Of a stretch of DNA of 59,201 bases, positions 11,388-21,263 are shown in pieces. The stretch covers positions 1 through 59,201 of the forward strand of contig PWKN01000084.1 of NCBI GenBank assembly GCA_003559735.1, written 5' to 3'. The notes under the pieces are model-generated. The model was not told the DNA's origin and did not search any database. It saw nothing but the letters and a program-made list of their open reading frames with translations. A program made the position numbers and the translations under genes. Position 1 is the stretch's first letter, and the number at the start of each line of letters is the position of its first letter. Origin of the DNA: Bacteroidales bacterium. GTDB taxonomy: Bacteria; Bacteroidota; Bacteroidia; Bacteroidales; UBA7960.

Positions 11388-12944
11388 TTAACGCCATACA
11401 AATATGTCATCCTTGTCGCGCGGACGCCGGTGGTCGAGCCACTCGAAGTTTTGCAACAGCCGGTCATCGGCAGGCAGGTCTTCGGGCGGGTACAATGTGG
11501 CTTCCGGCTGGCGTATGAACTGGATGCCGGTGACTTCCGTACCATCTACAAAAATGATGATATTGGAAGATATTGCCTTGTTGATGCCCGCCAGACCGCC
11601 ATCCTCCTCCCTGATAAAAAAAATGGTCTCACCATTTCCGTCAACATCCACCCGCCACAGCGCGTTATCCCGGAAATGGCCTACCATGGTACGACCTTTC
11701 ATCTGGTTATATCCCAGCGTATCTTCTTCGGAAATGATAAATGCCGCATCGTGCAGTTGCACCCACTGCACCTCATCTTCAGTGGTTTTTATCTCAATCC
11801 GTTGAGCGGTAAGCTGATACATTTCTGACCACAGAACTGGATCGTGATACATATAAATTGTGGAATCGGCCATCTGGTATACAATGGAATCGCTCAGACC
11901 CTGAAGGTCAGTGCGGTAAAACCGGGCGCGGTGATAGGCAAACAGCTGCCGTTCATCTGTTTCCTCATCATAGACAGAACGCAGGGTATCTGCATGGAGG
12001 AACAAGCTGTCGTTTTCGGCGATCATGATAAACATGGCCTCTTTTGTTACCACCGAGAGCCCTTTGTCTTCAAAATGTTCAGCAAAGTGTCCGGTGATTA
12101 CCGCATTCTCAATACTATCGCGTATCACCACGTTATTCACAGCCCTGCCGTAAGCCGCATTCCTGTCATAAAACACCGAATCGCCCGTCATTGATTGTTC
12201 TTTATTGGTAAAGAATGCATCGCGGCTAAACCGTGCGATATCATTTCGTGTATCGTACCACCCGTTGCGGCAGAAAATGGTATTTTCATCGCTGACAATG
12301 GTAGTGGGACCAAAGAAATAGGCAATTTCTGATGCCGTGTTATACATCATGGTATCGGTCTCCATGGTATAATCCGGATTGACCAGTACCACATCATCGC
12401 GAAAGAAGAATTCTTTTTCATCAGCAAAATAGAAGCCCCAGATACTGGTGAGCACATTATCAGCATCCACTATCCTTCCGCCATCAATATAGTTGGCGGT
12501 ATTCTTTTCCAGATCGTATTCAAGGTATTCGGTATAGAGGGTCATCTGGGGATCTTCCATGCGTACGTTTCCGGTAAGTTCTGCCCATCTCCTGTTTCCA
12601 TCATAAAACAGCTCATCACCAAATATTGTCACAGTATCGCTCACCTCAATGACAATATTGCTGAAAGCGCGCAGGTTATTGGCCTCTGAATACAGGTAGG
12701 CACTGTCGCAATACATTTTGGTGTCTTCGTGGATAAACACCACATCATCGATCAGCCTTCGCACATCCTCGCCAATACGCCGGTCAAACTGGATGCTTCC
12801 TGCCTGCCAGTCGATCGGTGTCCTTTCATCATCAGCCAAAGCCGGTGGCAGAACAGCAGCAAGACAAAGCAATAAAAAAAATATGCGGATCACCAGTTTA
12901 TTCTTTGTTGAATTGACTGTAACATGAACATCCAAATAATGCAT
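11388..12944 (-). CDS. OstA/LptA-like protein (LPS export-type repeats)
   Basis: Repeated ADNV/GDSVFYD/ELTGNVRMEDPQMTLYTEYLEYD pattern typical of the Bacteroidota OstA-like family; signal peptide. Confidence 0.85.
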   Translation of the reverse strand: MHYLDVHVTVNSTKNKLVIRIFFLLLCLAAVLPPALADDERTPIDWQAGSIQFDRRIGEDVRRLIDDVVFIHEDTKMYCDSAYLYSEANNLRAFSNIVIEVSDTVTIFGDELFYDGNRRWAELTGNVRMEDPQMTLYTEYLEYDLEKNTANYIDGGRIVDADNVLTSIWGFYFADEKEFFFRDDVVLVNPDYTMETDTMMYNTASEIAYFFGPTTIVSDENTIFCRNGWYDTRNDIARFSRDAFFTNKEQSMTGDSVFYDRNAAYGRAVNNVVIRDSIENAVITGHFAEHFEDKGLSVVTKEAMFIMIAENDSLFLHADTLRSVYDEETDERQLFAYHRARFYRTDLQGLSDSIVYQMADSTIYMYHDPVLWSEMYQLTAQRIEIKTTEDEVQWVQLHDAAFIISEEDTLGYNQMKGRTMVGHFRDNALWRVDVDGNGETIFFIREEDGGLAGINKAISSNIIIFVDGTEVTGIQFIRQPEATLYPPEDLPADDRLLQNFEWLDHRRPRDKDDIFVWR

Positions 12945-13071
12945 TTATTGCAATGGCATCATTCTCCCGGCATGTTTTGCCTGCAAAAAGCCACCGGTTT
13001 TTATGGGCCGGGCATTACCCTGTCGTTATTGGCCTAACCTACCTTATACATAAAGTATTTCCCTCAAAAGG

Positions 13072-13088
13072 AAAAAGCCGCGCTTTTT
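13072..13088 (-). terminator. Candidate hairpin terminator downstream of the AgcS-family gene
   Basis: AAAAAGC-cgc-GCTTTTT inverted repeat 21 nt past the stop of the minus-strand gene. Confidence 0.5.
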
Positions 13089-13109
13089 GGGGGACTGCGT
13101 TATTCACGA

Positions 13110-14846
13110 TCAATAAGATTTTTCACCGGGATGTTCTTCCCTGAAGCCTTTCCAGTAGTCCCTGATCGTATGTTTGATCTCTTTGTGCATTAACAAAATA
13201 CCAACAAGGTTTGGTACCGCCATCAGTGCAATGGTTATGTAAGATACGGCCCATACGATGGTGGTATCGGAGAAAGAGGCAACAAAAAAGGCCAGCACAT
13301 ATAAGATGCGGTAATGGAGAACATATTTCACCCCGAACAGGTAGGTAACCGACCTGTCGCCGTAATATGACCAGGCAATTGCTGTTGAGAACGCAAACAG
13401 CAGCAATCCGATGGCAACAATATACTGGCCAAAATTGCCAAGGAAGCTGCGTGTATAGGCTTCGGCTGTCATTGGAGCGCTATGGATCAGTGATTCTCCG
13501 CTCAGCCTGACCCTGAAGTTTTCTTCATCCAGTCTGCCATTTTCAACGACTATTGCACCGGTAAATTTTTCACCCTGGAAGCTTACCCTAACATTTTCTG
13601 CAATGGAACGGGCATGCAGAATGGTGATCTCCTGGTTTTCCTTTTCTTGGATCACACCATCAGCCACATTCAGGGTTCCTGTATAGCGAAGCAACTGGCT
13701 ACGGCCGTCAAAGAAATGAAACAGGCGGTCTACATGTTCCGGGTCAGTCTCATCATAGTGGCCAGCCAATATGATCTGGTCAGCACGCTGAAAGTCGTTT
13801 TCGACTTTGTCTTTCCAGACGCCCGATGACAGCAGGACCAGTCCGGTTAGCGTACAAATACATATTGTATCAATAAAAGGTTCGAGCAGCGCAACGATCC
13901 CTTCCGACACCGGTTCGTGCGCCCGGGCAGCTGAATGTGCAATGGGAGCCGATCCCTGGCCAGCCTCATTGGAAAACAGTCCGCGGTTTACTCCCCTGTT
14001 GAAGGCATAAATGATGGAAGCACCCAAAAAGCCGCCGGTGGCAGCCGTCCCGGTAAACACATCCGAAAATATCGATACAATGGCCGGTATTATATTGTCG
14101 TAATTGTAAGTAAGGACTGCTATTGCACCCAGTACGTACAACAGGGCCATGGAAGGCACCAGGCGTGAGGTTACCTGTGCAATGCGCTTGATCCCCCCCA
14201 GGATAACGAATGCAAGCAAAACAGCCAGGATGGCACCAATAATGATTGGCGGAATGCCAAAGGTAGCATACATCGCACCGGCAATGCTGTTTATCTGGGG
14301 CATATTGCCCGTTCCTACAGATGACAGGATGGTTGCAAGGGCAAAAAAGGCACCGAGCCATTTCCCGGTATTGATCACTTTTTTGTTGGGCAACGTAATA
14401 TTGAGGCGTTTTTTCATAAAATACATCGGTCCGCCTGCTATCTTCCCCTCATCATCAACCTCCCGGTATTTGTGGGCGATGGTCACCTCCACAAACTTGG
14501 TGGTCATCCCAAGCATTCCGGTAACCAACATCCAGAAAAGTGCTGCAGGTCCGCCCAAATGAATGGCCAGCGCGACCCCTGCGATGTTCCCGGTCCCAAC
14601 GGTACCCGACAAAGCCGTTGTAAGCGCCTGGAAGTGGGATGTGTCTCCAATATCGGTAGATCTGTCATACCGGCCGGTAACCACCCGCAGCGCATGCCTG
14701 AAATACCTTATTTGCGGGAATCCGAGATATAGGGTAAAAAACAGCCCGGTAAACAGCAGCAGGTAAACAAACCAAGGGCCACCACCAATATAACCATCGA
14801 GCATTACCAGAAAATCATGTACCTGTTCCATATATGTTTTTTTCAA
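13110..14846 (-). CDS. AgcS-family sodium:alanine symporter with a soluble insertion
   Basis: GTVGTGNIAGVALAIHLGGPAALFWMLVTGMLGMTTKFVEVTIAHKYRE and NEAGQGSAPIAHSAARAHEPVSEGIVALLEPFIDT motifs. Confidence 0.95.
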   Translation of the reverse strand: MKKTYMEQVHDFLVMLDGYIGGGPWFVYLLLFTGLFFTLYLGFPQIRYFRHALRVVTGRYDRSTDIGDTSHFQALTTALSGTVGTGNIAGVALAIHLGGPAALFWMLVTGMLGMTTKFVEVTIAHKYREVDDEGKIAGGPMYFMKKRLNITLPNKKVINTGKWLGAFFALATILSSVGTGNMPQINSIAGAMYATFGIPPIIIGAILAVLLAFVILGGIKRIAQVTSRLVPSMALLYVLGAIAVLTYNYDNIIPAIVSIFSDVFTGTAATGGFLGASIIYAFNRGVNRGLFSNEAGQGSAPIAHSAARAHEPVSEGIVALLEPFIDTICICTLTGLVLLSSGVWKDKVENDFQRADQIILAGHYDETDPEHVDRLFHFFDGRSQLLRYTGTLNVADGVIQEKENQEITILHARSIAENVRVSFQGEKFTGAIVVENGRLDEENFRVRLSGESLIHSAPMTAEAYTRSFLGNFGQYIVAIGLLLFAFSTAIAWSYYGDRSVTYLFGVKYVLHYRILYVLAFFVASFSDTTIVWAVSYITIALMAVPNLVGILLMHKEIKHTIRDYWKGFREEHPGEKSY

Positions 14847-14892
14847 ATTGATTTTTTCCTGCCAGGATCAACAATGCTGTATTATATGCGTA

Positions 14893-16338
14893 CTACAGAC
14901 TTTTTATTAATCCGATACCATTGAGGAAAATAATTGCAATGGCAATGGGAGCAAGAAAACGAATTATAAATAGAAACACTTCAAACATTTTAAGTTTCAA
15001 TACCCTGATCCTGGTATAATCCTCGTCAGTTCGTGTATCCCGGGTATAATATCCGATCATAAACACCATCAGTTTCAGTATACCCATATTTGTCATTTCG
15101 TCTTTTACCTGCGATTGTTTCATGTACCATCCCACAAAAACCACAATCAACAGTCCGCCAAGCGGCAACAGCACATTCGATGCAGTAAAATCCAGTACAT
15201 CAAAAATATTCCGGTTGCCCAGTGAAACATGCTCAAAAGTACTCCACGACAGTGTGCAGAAAATACCCACGAAGGCAGCAGCCACAACAGTTATGATCGT
15301 TGCACCGGGTCTTTTTATGCCAAACTCTTCGGTCAGAAATGCCACCACCACCTCCATTATAGAAATGGAAGAGGTGAGGGCAGCAATTGAAAGCAGGACA
15401 AAGAATGCAATAGAAACGACATACCCGCCCGGCATTTGCTGAAACACGTTCGGCAGCACCATAAAAATCAATCCCGGTCCCCCTTCTTCGGGCAACATGC
15501 CCAGTGCAAACATGGCAGGAAATATAGCCACACCAGCCATTATTGCAATAATGACATCGGCAAGGGACACCTGAAACGAGGTAACCGGCAGGTTGGTCCT
15601 GTCAGGAAAATAAGAAGCATAGGTAATCAGCGCACCCATGCCGATACTTAATGAGAAAAATGCCTGACCCAGTGCACTAAGCACAACGGTGGAACTGATC
15701 TTGGAAAAATCCGGATTAAACAAAAATGTCAGTCCGCCAACCGACCCGGGCAATGTCAGTGAGCGGATGCACAGACTGATCAGCAGCAAGACCAAAAAGG
15801 GCATCAGGATTTTTGAATATTTTTCAATCCCTTTTTTAACCCCGGAGATAATAATGATGGCGGTGAGCAAAATAAATATGATCTGCCAGAAGACAGGAAA
15901 TGCCCCTGAGGTCTGGAAAGATACAAATATCTCTGTAACCGTCAATGCATCTGCCCCTTTAAAGCCATTGACCACGCTAAGGTAAACATAATGCAAGGTC
16001 CAGCCTGCAATGGTGCTGTAGAAGGCCAGAATTACAAACGCCGCAACAATCCCGATAATCCCCACAACCGGCCATAGTGTCCGCGGTGCAATCTTTTTAA
16101 ACGCCCCAAACGCATTCCGTTTTGCATTTCTTCCAATAACAAACTCCGACAGCATAACAGGGATTCCCAGCAACAATACAAAACCAAGATATATCAATAA
16201 AAAAGCGCCCCCCCCACTCTCTCCCACAACATAAGGGAAGCGCCAGATATTACCCAGTCCGATTGCAGACCCTGCGGCAGCACAAACAATACCGAAACGG
16301 CTGGCAAACCCATCACGGCTTTCTTTACCCACAGACAT
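14893..16338 (-). CDS. Neurotransmitter:sodium symporter (SNF) family transporter
   Basis: FASRFGIVCAAAGSAIGLGNIWRFPYVVGESGGGAFLLIYL motif and multiple TM helices. Confidence 0.95.
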   Translation of the reverse strand: MSVGKESRDGFASRFGIVCAAAGSAIGLGNIWRFPYVVGESGGGAFLLIYLGFVLLLGIPVMLSEFVIGRNAKRNAFGAFKKIAPRTLWPVVGIIGIVAAFVILAFYSTIAGWTLHYVYLSVVNGFKGADALTVTEIFVSFQTSGAFPVFWQIIFILLTAIIIISGVKKGIEKYSKILMPFLVLLLISLCIRSLTLPGSVGGLTFLFNPDFSKISSTVVLSALGQAFFSLSIGMGALITYASYFPDRTNLPVTSFQVSLADVIIAIMAGVAIFPAMFALGMLPEEGGPGLIFMVLPNVFQQMPGGYVVSIAFFVLLSIAALTSSISIMEVVVAFLTEEFGIKRPGATIITVVAAAFVGIFCTLSWSTFEHVSLGNRNIFDVLDFTASNVLLPLGGLLIVVFVGWYMKQSQVKDEMTNMGILKLMVFMIGYYTRDTRTDEDYTRIRVLKLKMFEVFLFIIRFLAPIAIAIIFLNGIGLIKSL

Positions 16339-16630
16339 ATGTAAAATTGATTATGTTTATCATGTGTTCATCCACTATTGATCTTTTCTATCACGGTCGG
16401 CCGGAAGCCGCCATGCGCCCATAATACAACTGTCTTTTCTCCTGTTTCCTGGCTCTGTTCACCATCAAAACAACCCTTCATGGTGTTGTCGTTCAGAACA
16501 AAGGCCAAAAATATAAAATAATGGTCAAAAATCAACAACAGATGGTTATTTTGCCTCAAACAAATTATTTTTTATATGTAATGCATGTTTTTTATTTCTT
16601 TTTTTATATTTTTATGGACAATATCAATTT

Positions 16631-17392
16631 TTGATCATGTACAGCAATCCTGTAAAAGACTGGTTTTATTTTACACGGCAGCAACGAAAAGGGATGGTGG
16701 TATTGACCGTGATCATTTTCGCAATCCCGCTGACTGCGCGAGTTATTGAGGATTACAGGCAGCCGCACCAGGCAGACACCGAACGTTTTCAGGAGGCGAT
16801 CATGGCATTTGAGCAACTGGAGGCATCTGTCTTGCTTCCCTCGCGTGAGCAGGCGAATGCAGACCATACGGGAGGCTTGCAGAGGGAAAGATCCGGGGAC
16901 ATGCCAGGAGCTCTTGCCAGGGAAGCGGACAAACCAAAAAATACTGAAAAAGGTGTTTCGCACACCATGTCATCCGGTACAGGCACCCATCCTGTGATGG
17001 TGAATATCAGCACGGCCGACACAACTGAACTGAGGCTCGTCAGGGGAATCGGTCCTGTTTTTAGCCGGCGCATTGTGCGTTACCGTGAATTGCTGGGCGG
17101 GTACCATTGCATCACACAGTTACAGGAAGTGTTTGGCATTGACAGTCTGCGTTATGGGGATATCAGCAACCAGGTAACTGCCGACAGCATCCACATCAGG
17201 AAAATGGATGTCAACCAGGTGACCTTTCCCGATCTTTTAAGGCACCCGTACGTAGACAGAAGAATTGCCACTGCCATAATCAACCTGCGTGATCAGCACG
17301 GACCATTTGCATCGGCAAAAGAGATCAAAAGATCATATATAATTGATGAATGCCAGTGGCAACGACTGGCACCCTATTTATCACCTGAATAG
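16631..17392 (+). CDS. Helix-hairpin-helix (ComEA-like) membrane-anchored protein
   Basis: N-terminal TM; NISTADTTELRLVRGIGPVFSRRIVRYRELLGGYHCITQLQEVFGI and DVNQVTFPDLLRHPYVDRRIATAIINLRDQHGPF HhH repeats. Confidence 0.85.
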   Translation: MIMYSNPVKDWFYFTRQQRKGMVVLTVIIFAIPLTARVIEDYRQPHQADTERFQEAIMAFEQLEASVLLPSREQANADHTGGLQRERSGDMPGALAREADKPKNTEKGVSHTMSSGTGTHPVMVNISTADTTELRLVRGIGPVFSRRIVRYRELLGGYHCITQLQEVFGIDSLRYGDISNQVTADSIHIRKMDVNQVTFPDLLRHPYVDRRIATAIINLRDQHGPFASAKEIKRSYIIDECQWQRLAPYLSPE

Positions 17393-17537
17393 ACACGCTT
17401 GCAAGTCAGGTGTTTCCTCAAATGCCAAAGCCGTTTGCACCAGAAAGAACAGCAAACTGAACAAAACAAAAATCATATTGTTGTCTTTATAAAGTCTAAA
17501 TTAAAAATAACCCGGAACCCCAAAAAAACAAATTGTT

Positions 17538-18275
<738 letters not shown>

Positions 18276-18311
18276 CTTATCAGCAACGATAAGGCTGATG
18301 AGTGATGACAT

Positions 18312-18350
18312 CCGGCAGCATTGTTCCATACATGCTGCCGGTTTTTATTT
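18312..18350 (+). terminator. Rho-independent terminator between convergent SOD and response regulator genes
   Basis: Perfect 10-bp stem CCGGCAGCAT/ATGCTGCCGG, 10-nt loop, then TTTTTATTT. Confidence 0.85.
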
Positions 18351-19097
18351 TAAAAGGTCTTCCATGACCGGCAGCCGGTTGACCGGTATCCTGAATTCAT
18401 ACTGATATCCGTCTTTCTGCAAGATGCATTTTCTTGAAAGTCTTTTTAACCCTGTCAGGTACTTTAAATGGATGATCGTGTTTCTGTTGATGCGCATGAA
18501 TGACTCTTCTGGCAAGCGCTGTCCGATGCTCCCAATATTCATGATAACCGTATGATACTGATCCTTTCCGGTATAAACCTGTGTAAAATGGTAGTCGGCC
18601 ACAATATAGATGATGTCATCCAAATGGAAATTCCTGTAACCACTGCTGGTGTTCAGTTTAATGATGTTACCCACCTGATCTGACTCCAGCAGCTGTTTGT
18701 AGTTTTCAGCCAGGCCGGTATGGGCATAGGTGATGGAATACCGCAGCAATGCCTGGTACAGTTCAAGTTTTTCGACAGGTTTCAGTATATAATCAAAAGC
18801 GGCATGCCTGATCGCCTCAATGGCATACTTTTCATATGCTGTAACAAAGATCACGCTTGGCTCAAACCCGGCCTCACTGATCTCGCGCAATACGTCAAAG
18901 CCACTTTTTCCAGGCATCTGAATATCAAGAAACAACAGATCCGGCTTTTTCTTCAGGATCTCTTCAGCGGCCGTCATCGGATCCGTAATTTCTGCCAGCA
19001 CGCGGATCCCTTCTTTTTCCTTCAGCAGACTCTTGAGCATTTCCACACTGTGCCGTTCGTCATCAACAATAGCTACATTAATTCTTTTTCCAACCAT
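18345..19097 (-). CDS. LytTR-family DNA-binding response regulator
   Basis: REC domain (VAIVDDERHSVEML..LLFLDIQMPGKSGFDVL..VIFVTAYEKYAIEAI) plus LytTR (RINRNTIIHLKYL); ATG at 19097 follows the kinase TAA by one nt. Confidence 0.92.
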   Translation of the reverse strand: MVGKRINVAIVDDERHSVEMLKSLLKEKEGIRVLAEITDPMTAAEEILKKKPDLLFLDIQMPGKSGFDVLREISEAGFEPSVIFVTAYEKYAIEAIRHAAFDYILKPVEKLELYQALLRYSITYAHTGLAENYKQLLESDQVGNIIKLNTSSGYRNFHLDDIIYIVADYHFTQVYTGKDQYHTVIMNIGSIGQRLPEESFMRINRNTIIHLKYLTGLKRLSRKCILQKDGYQYEFRIPVNRLPVMEDLLK

Positions 19098-19098
19098 C

Positions 19099-21192
19099 TT
19101 ATTGTTTCTCCTTTGCATATTTAATTGTTACGATAACCTGAGTTCCCAAAGCATTGCCATCGGCATCATACAGGTCACTGACCTCCTGGGTGATTGCGTC
19201 TTTGTACTGTTTGTGAAACAGGGCATAATAATCCTGCATCATTTCCAGTCCCATCTGTGTCGACAACCTGTTCTTCCGGGCGGCCTCCATTCGTCCAACG
19301 CCATTATCGGTGACCTTTATTGTAAGCCGGTTAAAATTTTGCTTCAACAGAATGTATATGCGCCCTTCCCCCTTCTTGTGCGTTAATCCGTGTTTGATGG
19401 CATTTTCAACATATGCCTGGATGATCATTTTCGGCACATTCCGGTCAAGGTCCACCCCGTCAGCTACCTCTAATTCAGCAGTAAAGGCATTGCTGAACCG
19501 CATCTTTTCGAGCGCAATATAGTCTTCGCAAAATTCAATTTCTTCCCTCAGGGTGCGGTGCACTGATTCGGCCGACAACAGCAGGTTTCGGTGTAAACGG
19601 GCATAACAGCGGAGATAATCGGCCGCCATATCGGTTTCTTTTTCCCTGATCGTATGAATTACTGCGTTGATCGCATTAATGGAAAAATGCGGATTGAGCT
19701 GGTTCCCGACCAGACTGAGTTGCAGTTCGGTGATCTTCTTCTCCGTACGGATCTTTTTTCTCATCTGCTCTCTTTGTATCTTGCGGCTCAACAGGGAAAA
19801 CCCAAGCAAGCCGGCATAGACCGATGCATAATATACATAACCCAGGTAATAAGCCTGGTTTGCACGGTAACTGAACATATAATGATCCGTGTCTATTTGC
19901 AAACTGATCAGAGGGGGTGCGTCTGGCTGTTCTATGTAGGACAAGATTTCCCTGGAACGTCGCGAAAGGTTTGAGCAAATTTCCACCTCCACATAATTGC
20001 TCATCCGGTGGTTGACCACAAGTACACGGCCCAATACTCTTTGCACGACAACGGCCTCCTGGTTCCCGTCACCCGTAAGGTCTCTGAACATGTTGAAGTG
20101 CATGCCACCCAGCGAAAGATCATCAAACATACGCTTCTTTGTAAAGTCTCTGTCAAACACAAACGTCCCTTTTCTCTCGTCTGTTATTGCGATGACCTGG
20201 TCCCCATCATCCATCAGCATTATGTTGTTTGCCCTTAGGTTGAATATTTTTTTACCAACCGGTTGTCCGCCTGCATCAAAAAAATAAACTCCACTGGGGT
20301 ATTCATTGTTTGAAGTCAACTCCAGGGCCGCAATAACAGGACCTTCATCGTGTCGAATGACCACCGGACGAAAATGGTTGGCCCTTCCCGGAAATTCGAC
20401 AGGCTCAAACAAAAAATCAAGATCCTGATCCAATACCATCAGCCAGTTGCTGAAATCGTGGTATGTGTGTTCCAGGGGCGATACATTCGCCGTCGCCCTG
20501 CCATGCAGAAACAGTTCATTCACTCCATTCCCGGTAATATCGCCCTGGTATATTGCGTTGAGGTTGTAGTACGCTTCAGGCGACCGCATCAATGTGTCAT
20601 GTTTTACTGAATAAGCGTACACCCTCCTGGGGTAGACTGTAAATCCGCCGTTTATTGCAAAGATCAGCTCATTGTACCCGTCGCCCGTCAGATCGTCCAT
20701 CACAGCCGGGAGTATCCGTATATCAAGTCTTCTTCCCACCGGACCAATACGGGTGATGAACCGGTTGGCTATTCCGGGATCAGCATGATCCAGATCGTCG
20801 ATCATATGTAAAAAGATGCTGTCGTTTGACAAGGTAAACAAGAACAGTTCCTTTTTTCCATTGCCATTATAATCGCCAGTCATGGGAAGTGATTGGGGAA
20901 AGATCAGGTTGCCAATTTCCCCGTGGAGGTTCCATTGATGATACACCACGTTCCGGTGGTCATATACGGTAACGGCAGTATAATGATCCTGCTCCTGGAT
21001 GATCACCCGCTCCGAAAATCCGTCACCGGTAAGGTCTCCGTACCATACAAAATCAGTTTCCCGTATTTCCTGTCTGCCTGTCAGTTCGAGGATATAGCGG
21101 TCAAAGCTTACCGGTATGGCAGCCATAATGATAATGGCCGGAATTACTGGCAATACAAATGGGTGAACAAAAAACCGCAACAGCCTTTTCAT
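19099..21192 (-). CDS. LytS-type (His_kinase) sensor histidine kinase with FG-GAP/VCBS-like extracytoplasmic region
   Basis: ELQLSLVGNQLNPHFSINAINAVIHTI phosphoacceptor region, VENAIKHGL and VTDNGVG ATPase motifs; five DxTGDG-type repeats upstream of the TM segment; start trimmed to MKRLLRFF. Confidence 0.9.
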   Translation of the reverse strand: MKRLLRFFVHPFVLPVIPAIIIMAAIPVSFDRYILELTGRQEIRETDFVWYGDLTGDGFSERVIIQEQDHYTAVTVYDHRNVVYHQWNLHGEIGNLIFPQSLPMTGDYNGNGKKELFLFTLSNDSIFLHMIDDLDHADPGIANRFITRIGPVGRRLDIRILPAVMDDLTGDGYNELIFAINGGFTVYPRRVYAYSVKHDTLMRSPEAYYNLNAIYQGDITGNGVNELFLHGRATANVSPLEHTYHDFSNWLMVLDQDLDFLFEPVEFPGRANHFRPVVIRHDEGPVIAALELTSNNEYPSGVYFFDAGGQPVGKKIFNLRANNIMLMDDGDQVIAITDERKGTFVFDRDFTKKRMFDDLSLGGMHFNMFRDLTGDGNQEAVVVQRVLGRVLVVNHRMSNYVEVEICSNLSRRSREILSYIEQPDAPPLISLQIDTDHYMFSYRANQAYYLGYVYYASVYAGLLGFSLLSRKIQREQMRKKIRTEKKITELQLSLVGNQLNPHFSINAINAVIHTIREKETDMAADYLRCYARLHRNLLLSAESVHRTLREEIEFCEDYIALEKMRFSNAFTAELEVADGVDLDRNVPKMIIQAYVENAIKHGLTHKKGEGRIYILLKQNFNRLTIKVTDNGVGRMEAARKNRLSTQMGLEMMQDYYALFHKQYKDAITQEVSDLYDADGNALGTQVIVTIKYAKEKQ

Positions 21193-21263
21193 AATTTGCG
21201 AATTTAGGCAATATATCGTTATGATGCCATACATCGGTAGGACTATGAAAAAAAATGCGGTGT

